Of a stretch of DNA of 32,471 nt, positions 24,427 to 31,529 are shown piece after piece; the stretch's first letter is position 1; every line of letters starts with the position of its first letter. The stretch spans positions 1 to 32,471 of IMG/VR virus record IMGVR_UViG_3300020156_000462. One strand, 5' to 3'. The position numbers and the translations under genes are program-made. This DNA is from a virus. Below the pieces are notes generated by a model, which was given only the letters and a program-made list of their open reading frames with translations, did no database searches and had not been told where the DNA came from.

Positions 24427-25014
24427 TCAGAGGGCCTCGGCCTGGGCGGCGAGGGCCTTGGTCAGGTTGCCGCGCCGCGGTGCCCGCTCGGCGGCCTGCC
24501 ACGCGCGCAGCGAGCGCACGGCGACGTCGGTCGCGTGATAGGCCGGGTAGGTCACGGGGGAGACGTCGAACAGCCGCACCCGCTTCAGCGTGCGGATGGT
24601 CCGGCCCTCGTCGTCCTTGGCCCAATCCTGCCCGCCAGGGCGGACGGAGAAGCCGAAGGACATCTGCGACACGTCCCCGCGCTCGATGGGGGCGACGACG
24701 AGGTCGCGCACCGTCTGCGTGTCCGGCAGGTCGATCTCGATAAGCAGGCCGCGGGCGTCCTCGGACAGGCGCAGCGTCTTGGACGCCGTGCGGCCAAGGA
24801 CGAAGTTGGGGTCGTGGTTGAACAGCGCCCGGACGTCGTCCTTGTCGATGGCCTCGGCGAAGGCACCGGGGGCGATCTGCTCGCGGAAGCCGCCGAGGTC
24901 CTCGGACAGGCTGTTGAACACGGCGGCGTGACCGACGAGGCGGCGCTTGCCGTCGTCGGCGGCGCGCAGTTCGAGGCCATTGACCGCGAACGCGCGGCGT
25001 TCGACGTCAGACAT
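24427..25014 (-). CDS. Prohead protease (HK97-type)
   Basis: The 195-aa serine protease should cleave the capsid delta domain and itself during head maturation. His67 in RALFNHD, Ser119 in QMSFGF and Asp150 in LFDVSPVTYPAY fit the His-Ser-acid set of this family (HK97 uses Glu in the last position). VGHAAVFN and GAFAEAI are also typical blocks. The gene overlaps the portal stop by 8 bp. Confidence 0.92.
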   Translation of the reverse strand: MSDVERRAFAVNGLELRAADDGKRRLVGHAAVFNSLSEDLGGFREQIAPGAFAEAIDKDDVRALFNHDPNFVLGRTASKTLRLSEDARGLLIEIDLPDTQTVRDLVVAPIERGDVSQMSFGFSVRPGGQDWAKDDEGRTIRTLKRVRLFDVSPVTYPAYHATDVAVRSLRAWQAAERAPRRGNLTKALAAQAEAL

Positions 25015-26317
25015 GGGCGGGCTCCAGGTCGGGGGTGGTGTCGAGGCCCTGCATCGCGCGCAGCAGACGCGCGGCGGACGCCTGGGGCTTCAACAGGACG
25101 TCCAGGACGGCCTCGGCGGGGGCCATGTTGAGGGGCTGCAGACGGCTGTCGCCGCCCTCCAGGGCGGGCAGGTTGAGCAGGCGGCGGGCCTCGTTCGGCG
25201 TCATCAGGCCCCATTGCACGGCCATCGCCATCCCCTCCATGCGCGTCTTGAAGTCGCCGCGCAGCAGGCCGTCGACGTTGAACTCGAAGAAGTGCGAGCG
25301 GCGTCCGTCCGGGGTGAGCAGGGCGGCATCGAGGGCCTGCTCCCACTCCTCGAGGATGGGCTGCACCACGTGCACGACGTAGCCGATGGACTGCTGCTCG
25401 ATGCCGCTGCCCCAGCTGGTGCTTTTCTCGGTGTCGCCGACGAGGTGCGGCGGCACGCCGAATACCTTGGAGGCGACCTCGGACGAAACGTGCCGGTACG
25501 ATTCGAGGAACTGTGCGTCGGCATTCGACATGCCGAGCTCATGGAACTTCATGCCGCCGTCGAGGATGGCGAGGCGGTGGGCGTTCTCCAGGCCTTGGTG
25601 TCGGCGTTCCCAGGATGCGCGCAGCGCCTCGGCGGCCTTGTCCGACAGCGCGGCGGGGACTTCGATCGCGCCCTTCGGCACGGCGCTGTTGCCGAAGAAG
25701 CGGGCGAGGTAGGCGGTCGCCGCCATGGCGAGGCCGATGGTCTCGCGGTGCAGTTCGATGGGCGACAGGGTGTCGAGGCCCTCGTCGTCCTCGGCCGGGC
25801 CATAGCGCAGATGCAGCACCTCGTGCGCGGCGAGCGTCTCGGCGGGGCCATCCTTGGGGGTGTGGCGATACCACAGCGCGCCGCGGCGGTCGCGGAAGGG
25901 CTTCACGCGAGCCGGGTGCATCGGTTCGAGGGCCGCCGGCAGGCCGGGGTTGCGGATGCGGGCGTAGGCCTTGCCGTAGCCGAGCATGCGTTCGGTCATC
26001 AGGCGGCGGAACTGCGCTGAGGTCTGCCAGGGGTTCGGCTTGCTGTGGACGAGGTCGTGGAGCGGGTTGGCGGTGTCGCGCTCGCGCGTGTCCGCGCCGG
26101 TGCGGCGGAAGACGTCGAGGGGCAGGATGGAGACGGTGCCGGACAGCAGGCGGATAGGGGCGTAGACGGCGGGGCAGCGCAGCGCCTCGGTGGGCGTGAC
26201 GCGCAGGCCGGTTGCCGTGTTCGGCGTCGCCAGCCAGTCCGCCAGCACCGGGTCGCGCGGGTGCGCGACCTGGGCGCCGCGCGCCTCCAGGCCGACAAGG
26301 CGTTTCAGGAAGCCCAT
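25007..26317 (-). CDS. Portal protein, HK97 family
   Basis: The 436-aa protein (MGFLKRLVGLEARGAQVA; AAGGA 9 nt upstream) forms the DNA entry ring. Recognisable blocks are TEALRCPAVYAPIRLLS, NPWQTSAQFRRLM, YGKAYARI, VFGVPPHLVGDTEKSTSWGSG and GLMTPNEARRLLNLP. It is followed by the prohead protease with an overlap. Upstream of it lies the small exported protein gene, which interrupts the usual terminase-portal order. Confidence 0.93.
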   Translation of the reverse strand: MGFLKRLVGLEARGAQVAHPRDPVLADWLATPNTATGLRVTPTEALRCPAVYAPIRLLSGTVSILPLDVFRRTGADTRERDTANPLHDLVHSKPNPWQTSAQFRRLMTERMLGYGKAYARIRNPGLPAALEPMHPARVKPFRDRRGALWYRHTPKDGPAETLAAHEVLHLRYGPAEDDEGLDTLSPIELHRETIGLAMAATAYLARFFGNSAVPKGAIEVPAALSDKAAEALRASWERRHQGLENAHRLAILDGGMKFHELGMSNADAQFLESYRHVSSEVASKVFGVPPHLVGDTEKSTSWGSGIEQQSIGYVVHVVQPILEEWEQALDAALLTPDGRRSHFFEFNVDGLLRGDFKTRMEGMAMAVQWGLMTPNEARRLLNLPALEGGDSRLQPLNMAPAEAVLDVLLKPQASAARLLRAMQGLDTTPDLEPAHV

Positions 26318-26371
26318 AGCGCCCGTTCCTTTTGGAACTGATTTAGATGTGCGATAACGCAGGGGGAATAC

Positions 26372-26389
26372 TGGCAAGCGTGCTTGCCA
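26372..26389. promoter_or_regulatory. Palindromic operator-like site upstream of the portal gene
   Basis: TGGCAAGC and GCTTGCCA form a perfect 8-bp dyad around a 2-bp centre, 55-72 bp upstream of the portal ATG. The size fits a dimeric regulator site. No promoter with good spacing is evident, so function is open. Confidence 0.35.
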
Positions 26390-26495
26390 TACGGACCCGT
26401 TCGGCGGGCGGGCCTGCGCCAACTACATTTGGTTTTCTGGGAAGTTTATGCTAGCGCGTTTTGGTGAGGCGTCTTGTCTGTCGCAAGCTACAGGG

Positions 26496-26894
26496 CTAGA
26501 ACGCCTTTGCTGATCGGGCGCATGACCCAATCATTTTGTAAGAGATTCCGTCAGAGAATGTTTCGGTCCAGCGAAAATCCCCTGATACTCTATTTATTTC
26601 AAACCTTTGCTTTAGCTCGCCGCCTGAATTTCTCCATTTCCATACAATCTCGTGGGCTATAAATTTATCAGTGAATTCGACAGTTTTCTGCCGCGCATCT
26701 TCTATATTTGTTCCTGGGCGTGCCCGTGGATCGTCGATTTTCTTTCTTTTCGTATCTATTGAAAAATGAACCTCCCGAGTGATCGGGTTCTTGCCATACA
26801 GTACGCCTTCGCAGCGGATAACAAGTTCCTCAGCATTTGCGGTGTTGATGCTCAAGGCGATAACTGCCGCAAGTGTGAAGCTGCCGAGGCGCAT
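26496..26894 (-). CDS. Small exported protein of unknown function (cargo gene)
   Basis: The 132-aa protein (MRLGSFTLAAVIALSINTANA|EELVIRCEG) has a clean signal peptide of about 21 residues and a mature beta-rich domain with two Cys (IRCEGV and IGSCARS). AGGA lies 8 nt before this ATG; a longer reading from 26930 (MGENELFRR) lacks a good ribosome binding site. It is AT-richer than its neighbours and separates the terminase from the portal gene. I do not recognise a family; a periplasmic envelope or moron role is inferred from context. Confidence 0.65.
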   Translation of the reverse strand: MRLGSFTLAAVIALSINTANAEELVIRCEGVLYGKNPITREVHFSIDTKRKKIDDPRARPGTNIEDARQKTVEFTDKFIAHEIVWKWRNSGGELKQRFEINRVSGDFRWTETFSDGISYKMIGSCARSAKAF

Positions 26895-26928
26895 CACTTT
26901 GGTCCTACGAAAAAGTTCATTTTCCCCC

Positions 26929-26956
26929 ATTCTACTGAATGGGCTGTGTTAGTCGA
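26929..26956 (-). promoter_or_regulatory. Promoter candidate for the small exported protein gene
   Basis: On the minus strand TCGACT (26956-26951) and TAGAAT (26934-26929) are separated by 16 bp. The -10 is good, the -35 partial. The -10 overlaps a 7-bp hairpin (CCCATTC / GAATGGG, 26926-26943). Confidence 0.4.
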
Positions 26957-27025
26957 GAGAATTGGAATGCCTGCTCGCGGGCAGTTACGGTATTTTCGCT
27001 TCGCGCCCTATGGTGCATTCATCGG

Positions 27026-28792
27026 CTATAGCAAGCCGTCGCGCGCCTCAATCAGCGCCGAGAGGTCTCTGCCAGCGCGCCCGCTTCCCGTCACGATGGG
27101 GGCGAGCGCGTTAATGACGGCGTCGATGCCGTCGATCTTGTTCGGCGACATGGGCGATTCCTTCTTCGGGATGATGGACCCGTTGACGTGCCGTGTGACG
27201 CAGGCGTTCGAGGCCATCCACGCCAGCACCGGACTGCCGTCGTGCCGCAGGCGCTTCGGCCCCGCCTTTACGCGGGCCTCCAGGTCCTTGGCCGGGTCGG
27301 TCACGTTCGGCGCCGACTTGTGCAGGATGGACGCGACCGGCGCGTCCGGGCTGCCGTAATCCTCGTTGAGCCGGGCCGCCATCTGCTGCCCCGCCGCGAA
27401 CTGGTCAAAGACGACCTGCCGGACGCTGAAGCGGTCGAGCCACTCGCGGATCAGGGCCTCGACCTCGCCGTGGTCGACCCAGTCCCCAGGCGTCAGCCGC
27501 AAGTGCCCTTGGCCGACCCACGTCCGGTAGGGCGCGGGGCCGCTGCCCTCGGCGTGGTCCGGCTGCTCCAGGACGGCCGAGGGCAGGAAGAACACCGGCT
27601 TGACCAGCAGGCGGCCCGCGGTGTCGACGGCGCACAGCGCGAGGGCCGTGATGTCGTCCTTGTCCGCGAGGTCGGCGCCGACGTAGCAGTCGAGCCCCTC
27701 GAAATCCTCCCAGGCCAGCGACGGGTCGGCGCAGGCCTTCCACTGCGCCATGTTCAACCACGCCGACGCGGCACCGAGCCAGACGTTCAGGCGCTTGGTC
27801 TTGAACTCGCCCTCGCTGGCGGGGGACGCCTTGGCCTCGGCGGCGAAACCGCGCAGTTCGTCGACCTGGACCGACACGCCCAGCAGGGGATTTGCCTTAC
27901 CCCAGACCCGTTCGTCGTAAGGGTCGTCGCCCTCGTCGACGGTGTAGATGATGCCGAAGTAATGGTCGGCCTGGAGGACGCCATCCAACACCTTGGCGAC
28001 CATCTGGCGTTGTTCGTGGCAGACACCGACGACGTTGTAACCAGCCGTCGTGATCTTCCAGAACAGCGGGCTTTTCCGGGCGCCGAAGGCCGAGCGCATG
28101 ACGTCGTGCAGCGCCCGGTCCTTGTGGGCGTGGAGCTCGTCCAGCACCGCGACGTGTGGGTTATGGCCGTCCTGGGTGCTGGCCTTGCTGTTGATGGTTT
28201 TGATGTAGCCGCCGCCGGGCTCCGTGATCGACTTCGACCAGACCTGCAGACCGAACGCCTCGCACAGCGCGGGCGTCTTCAACGCCATCATGCGGGCCGG
28301 GTGAAAGACCTTCTGTGCCTGTTCGCCGGTGCTGGCGCCGATGAACACGTATGGCGCGGGCTCGTCCTCGCAGCAGAAGCAGTAGAGGACGACACCGGCG
28401 GTCAGCGTCGACTTGGCGTTCTTGCGCGCGACCTCGATGTAGACGTTGGTGAACCGGCGCCGCCCGTCGGCGACGCGGCGCCAGCCGAACACGACGGCCA
28501 GCCAGAAGACTTGCGCCGGTTCCAGCGTGATCGTGCTGGTGTCCCAGGCCCCTTCGACGTGCGGCAGCTTCTCGATGAAGTCGCAGACGTCGGCGGCGTG
28601 CCAGGGATCGAACCGATAGCCCCAGGCCTTGTCGCGCTTCGCCCGCTTCAGGTCGTCCAGGTGCCGTTTCGCGGCCAGCCGGACCCATTTGCAGAACCGC
28701 CGTCCCTTGCGGTCGGCGACGGCCTCCTTGGCGTAGGCGAGCGCGGTCGCGGCGTAGTCGCGGGCGTGCCCGGCGCCTGTCGTCGTCTGCAT
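27026..28792 (-). CDS. terL: Terminase large subunit
   Basis: The 588-aa protein packages DNA into the prohead. The ATPase domain has a Walker A-type VARKNAKST at 121-129 (preceded by VYIE) and Walker B VAVLDE at 214-219. The nuclease domain shows GADLADKDD at 372-380, with Asp374 as a likely metal ligand, and a C-terminal KIDGIDAVINAL block. I chose ATG 28792 (MQTTTGAGHARDY) because GGAGG lies 5 nt upstream. It starts 13 bp after the stop of the phosphoribosyltransferase-like gene. Confidence 0.94.
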   Translation of the reverse strand: MQTTTGAGHARDYAATALAYAKEAVADRKGRRFCKWVRLAAKRHLDDLKRAKRDKAWGYRFDPWHAADVCDFIEKLPHVEGAWDTSTITLEPAQVFWLAVVFGWRRVADGRRRFTNVYIEVARKNAKSTLTAGVVLYCFCCEDEPAPYVFIGASTGEQAQKVFHPARMMALKTPALCEAFGLQVWSKSITEPGGGYIKTINSKASTQDGHNPHVAVLDELHAHKDRALHDVMRSAFGARKSPLFWKITTAGYNVVGVCHEQRQMVAKVLDGVLQADHYFGIIYTVDEGDDPYDERVWGKANPLLGVSVQVDELRGFAAEAKASPASEGEFKTKRLNVWLGAASAWLNMAQWKACADPSLAWEDFEGLDCYVGADLADKDDITALALCAVDTAGRLLVKPVFFLPSAVLEQPDHAEGSGPAPYRTWVGQGHLRLTPGDWVDHGEVEALIREWLDRFSVRQVVFDQFAAGQQMAARLNEDYGSPDAPVASILHKSAPNVTDPAKDLEARVKAGPKRLRHDGSPVLAWMASNACVTRHVNGSIIPKKESPMSPNKIDGIDAVINALAPIVTGSGRAGRDLSALIEARDGLL

Positions 28793-28805
28793 GCGCCCTC
28801 CGGGC

Positions 28806-29429
28806 TTAGCGCCCTGGGCGCCACACACTGCGCCCGAACGGCGAGGGCGGGCCGTCGCTGAGGTCCGCCTCGTCCGCTTGACTGTCGCCGTCGCTCTGGA
28901 CCTCGCCGCCGATCCACGCGACGCCGAGGGCCGGGAGGCCGTGCGCGCGCAACGCGCCGACGGCCTCCTCCAGGTGCCATCCCGACGTTGCGACGTCATC
29001 GACGACGAGCGTGTACCCCGGCGGCATCGCCAGCCATTCGAGCGGCGGCAGCTTCGCGAACTCCTTGGGGTGCGAGACCCCGGAACAGTAGCGGTCCGCC
29101 CAGACCTGGACGAACGGCAGGTCGAGGAGCGCGGCGACGCCCTCGGCGAGACGGCGGGCGAACGAGTCGGGCCGTCGGGAGTGCCCGCACGGGACGCAGG
29201 TCACGACGGCGCCCGCGGGCGGCGGCGTGAACTTGGCGAGCAAGGCCGCCACGTCAACGGCGGCGACCTCGGCGAGCGGCATGTCGTCGCCGCGCTTCTC
29301 GGCTTTCAGCGCCGCGATCTGCTCGCGCCGGGCCTCGGCACGCCACGCCCGCGCCGTCAGGTAACCGACGGCGTTGCGGGACCGCAGCGCCGGGCGGCGA
29401 ACGAGCTCGGCGGCGAGGTCAACCGCCAC
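28806..29429 (-). CDS. ComF-like phosphoribosyltransferase domain protein
   Basis: From the GTG at 29429 the product is 207 aa. A helical N-terminus (about 1-70) precedes a PRTase fold with CVPCGHSRRPDSFARRLAEGVA at 78-99 and the PRPP-binding loop VVDDVATSG at 142-150. ComF-type enzymes or nucleotide-salvage PRTases use such loops with PRPP; the substrate here is unknown. It sits between the two terminase genes. The GTG overlaps the P27 stop by 11 bp, suggesting coupling; an alternative ATG at 29282 would remove the first 49 residues but keep the PRTase fold. Neither start has a strong ribosome binding site. Confidence 0.7.
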   Translation of the reverse strand: MAVDLAAELVRRPALRSRNAVGYLTARAWRAEARREQIAALKAEKRGDDMPLAEVAAVDVAALLAKFTPPPAGAVVTCVPCGHSRRPDSFARRLAEGVAALLDLPFVQVWADRYCSGVSHPKEFAKLPPLEWLAMPPGYTLVVDDVATSGWHLEEAVGALRAHGLPALGVAWIGGEVQSDGDSQADEADLSDGPPSPFGRSVWRPGR

Positions 29430-29832
29430 GGCGACCGTTGCGGGCGAATGGGTTGCTCGCCCCGCTGTCGCTGCCCGCCGCCAGCATCCTGGACCGGGCG
29501 CCGAACAGGCCGAATTGCTCGGCCATCTTGCGGGCCTCGGCAAGGTATGCCGCAGGTGGGACCTGCCCGGCGCGCCACGCCTGGACAATGGCGCCTTGCA
29601 GGTTGCAGAAATTGGCGAACATCGTCGAATCGCGCTCGCTGGCGAGACGCCCGGCGGCGACGCGGCCGAGGTCGTCGAGCCAGACCTCATCGCCCGATGC
29701 CGTCAGCCAGTCCGGGCGCGTCGGCAGCGCGTCGGGTTCGATGACCTCGACCTTGACGGCGTCCCGGCAGGGCTGGAACGTGCCGCGAACTTCCTTTGTG
29801 CTCGGCAACTCCGGCTTGCGTCCGCGCTTCAT
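29419..29832 (-). CDS. terS: Terminase small subunit, P27 family
   Basis: The 137-aa protein begins MKRGRKPELPSTKEVRGT, matching the P27-family start (M.RGRKP...). PDWLTASGDEVWLDDL and the helical block RDSTMFANFCNLQGAIVQAW..AARKMAEQFGL are also typical. It recognises the packaging site. I prefer ATG 29832 over 29850 because of the family start and the GGGG nearby. It is flanked by the HNH gene upstream and the PRTase gene downstream. Confidence 0.86.
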   Translation of the reverse strand: MKRGRKPELPSTKEVRGTFQPCRDAVKVEVIEPDALPTRPDWLTASGDEVWLDDLGRVAAGRLASERDSTMFANFCNLQGAIVQAWRAGQVPPAAYLAEARKMAEQFGLFGARSRMLAAGSDSGASNPFARNGRRGG

Positions 29833-29850
29833 CGGAGACCCCGATTTCAT

Positions 29851-29965
29851 GGGTGCGCAAATTTAATTCGCACGCGGAAAAATTTGAGGAGGCGCGCGGT
29901 GCCCCGGCCGACGCCCCTGGACTTTCGAGCCCCCATCCCCTGCCGCGCAAGAATGTTGCGCGATG
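29851..29965. other. Candidate packaging (cos) region between HNH and small terminase genes
   Basis: This non-coding stretch contains an AT-rich near-palindrome flanked by GTGCG/CGCAC (29853-29873) and a 7-bp inverted repeat CGCGCAA / TTGCGCG (29944-29962) just beyond the HNH stop. In HNH/P27-type phages the cos site is often next to these genes; that this region is cos is inference. Confidence 0.35.
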
Positions 29966-30328
29966 TTACGGGTCGGTGGGTCGGCGCCGCCCCGGTGCCG
30001 CGAACCCCTGCTCGCGCGCCGTCCGGGCGTCGTGGCAGGGCTTGCACAGCGGGCGCAGGTTGCCGGGGTCGAGCCGCAGGTCCGGCCGGTCGGCGATGGT
30101 CTCTATGTGGTCGACCACGGTCGCCGCTGTGATGCGACCGGCCTCCAGGCACAGGCGGCACAGAGGCTCGGCGGCTAGAACGGCGGCCCGGACGCGGCGC
30201 CAAGCGGTATCGTACCCGCGCTCGGCCGGGCTGCCCCGGCGGCGGTCGACGGCGCGCTTGCGCTGCTGCTCGGCGACCGCGCGCGTCGACTGCCAGGGGG
30301 CGCGCAGGCGCGGCGGTCGGGTCGTCAT
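29966..30328 (-). CDS. HNH endonuclease, terminase-associated
   Basis: The 120-aa protein has an HNH fold with zinc cysteines Cys57/Cys60 and Cys95/Cys98, the catalytic DH pair Asp73-His74, Asn90 and His99 (NLRPLCKPCHD). In HK97-like phages such an HNH protein next to terminase assists cos cleavage and packaging. The ATG overlaps the methyltransferase stop (ATGA) and lacks its own strong ribosome binding site. Confidence 0.88.
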   Translation of the reverse strand: MTTRPPRLRAPWQSTRAVAEQQRKRAVDRRRGSPAERGYDTAWRRVRAAVLAAEPLCRLCLEAGRITAATVVDHIETIADRPDLRLDPGNLRPLCKPCHDARTAREQGFAAPGRRRPTDP

Positions 30329-31089
30329 GGGTGCACCGCTTCGGCCTCGTCGGCGTCAGCCTGGGCGGGGAACACGCCGAGCAGTCGGCCGATGCGCTGG
30401 ACGCCCAGGGCATGGAAGCCCTCGTCCCGCTCGATGCCGATGAACCGGCGGCCTGTGCCGACCGCGGCGGCGCCCGTCGCGGCCGACCCGAAGAACGGGT
30501 CGAGGACGGTTCCGCCTTCCGGGCAGACGACCGACAGCAGGGTTTCCAGCAGAGCGACGGGCTTCTCGGTCGGATGGCTGCCCTTGCGGACCGGGCGGCA
30601 CGCGATGACGTTGCCGACGTCGCGGCGCAGGGGCTTGCGGCCGACGCCCTTCGTGAAGTGCAGGATCAGCTCGTGTTGGTTCCGGAACCCACGGCCGAGG
30701 CCGATCACCTGCTTGTCCCACACCAGCAGCCCGGCCCGGCGCAGGTCGGCGGATTCGATGGCATCGCCCAGGTGCGCAGCCATGCGCCAGTCGATAAAGA
30801 CGAGGCAGTGACCGCCTGCGACGAGGACGCGCTGCCACTCCAGGGCGCACAGCCGGAGGAGGTGGAGGAATCCCGCCGTGCTCAAACTGTCGGACCCGAA
30901 CCATCGGTCCCGGCCCTCGGCTTTGGTCGAGCGGGTCATCGTCTTGTTGAAACCGGTTTTCCCGGCCTCGCGGGTGGCACCGCTGCTGAACGGCGGGTCG
31001 GTCAGCACGACGTCGACGCTGGCGTCCGGCAGCCTGCGCATGGCCTCGACGCAGTCGCCGAGGAGGAGGGTAGCGGGACCGATCTGCAT
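30325..31089 (-). CDS. DNA adenine-N6 methyltransferase, beta-class (orphan)
   Basis: The 254-aa protein carries DPPF (31-34), the catalytic motif IV, early, and the SAM-binding FGSAATG (DPFFGSAATG 197-206) with IGIERD (217-222) late, the beta-class order. HPTEKP at 172-177 is the usual motif preceding it. DPPF favours N6-adenine over N4-cytosine. No restriction enzyme of the same unit is present, so it is probably a solitary phage methylase that protects or marks phage DNA. GGAAG lies 7 nt before the ATG. Confidence 0.88.
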   Translation of the reverse strand: MQIGPATLLLGDCVEAMRRLPDASVDVVLTDPPFSSGATREAGKTGFNKTMTRSTKAEGRDRWFGSDSLSTAGFLHLLRLCALEWQRVLVAGGHCLVFIDWRMAAHLGDAIESADLRRAGLLVWDKQVIGLGRGFRNQHELILHFTKGVGRKPLRRDVGNVIACRPVRKGSHPTEKPVALLETLLSVVCPEGGTVLDPFFGSAATGAAAVGTGRRFIGIERDEGFHALGVQRIGRLLGVFPAQADADEAEAVHP

Positions 31090-31529
31090 GGTCAGGCTTC
31101 CACGACGCTCAGGACGCTGATCTGGCGCCGCAGGTCCGGCAGGCCATGTAGAGATAAGCGCATCTCGACTAGGTGGCGGATCGCGATAGAGATGCGCGTC
31201 GGGCTTCTGTTATTAGTCGAGCCATTATTCTGGCCGATGTCTAGTGCCGCTCTAGGAAATTACTCGCTGACTCGATCCGAGCAAAAGGCAGTTCCTACAG
31301 CCATGTAGAGGACGAATTTCGCGATCGTTCACAGCAGCTGCATACGCAATATCTTTCCTGTGCTGACCACTCAACCGCTTAATGGGCGCAAGCGGTAAGC
31401 AGCAATTTTAGAATCTGTGCAGGATTCCAAGTGTATGGCTTCCCAATGGAGAGCGAGTGCAGTACCGTGGGTTAAGCGGTTTATCGGATCACCCGTTTTG
31501 GTTTCACTCAATCCAGGGGAAATGCTCTC
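31090..31529. other. 440-bp intergenic region with inverted repeats
   Basis: The methyltransferase leader contains GCGCATCTC (31158-31166) and its inverse GAGATGCGC (31189-31197), and CTCGACTA (31164-31171) with its inverse TAGTCGAG (31214-31221). A short hairpin CCGCTT / AAGCGG (31375-31395) lies nearer the RTX gene. I see no ORF with start signals, no tRNA and no confident promoter. It could hold divergent control elements for the methylase and RTX genes. Confidence 0.4.

Noticed and set aside
22368-24743. 791-codon plus-strand frame opposite capsid and protease
   Set aside because: It is a shadow of the capsid, decoration and protease genes; the minus-strand products have recognisable family motifs.
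27188-28861. 557-codon plus-strand frame opposite the large terminase
   Set aside because: It is antisense to a terminase with intact ATPase and nuclease motifs and has no start signal.
28806-29690. 294-aa reading of the phosphoribosyltransferase gene
   Set aside because: The first 87 codons overlap the small terminase gene in another frame and are Arg/Ser/Pro-rich shadow; the GTG at 29429 is the furthest start that I can support.
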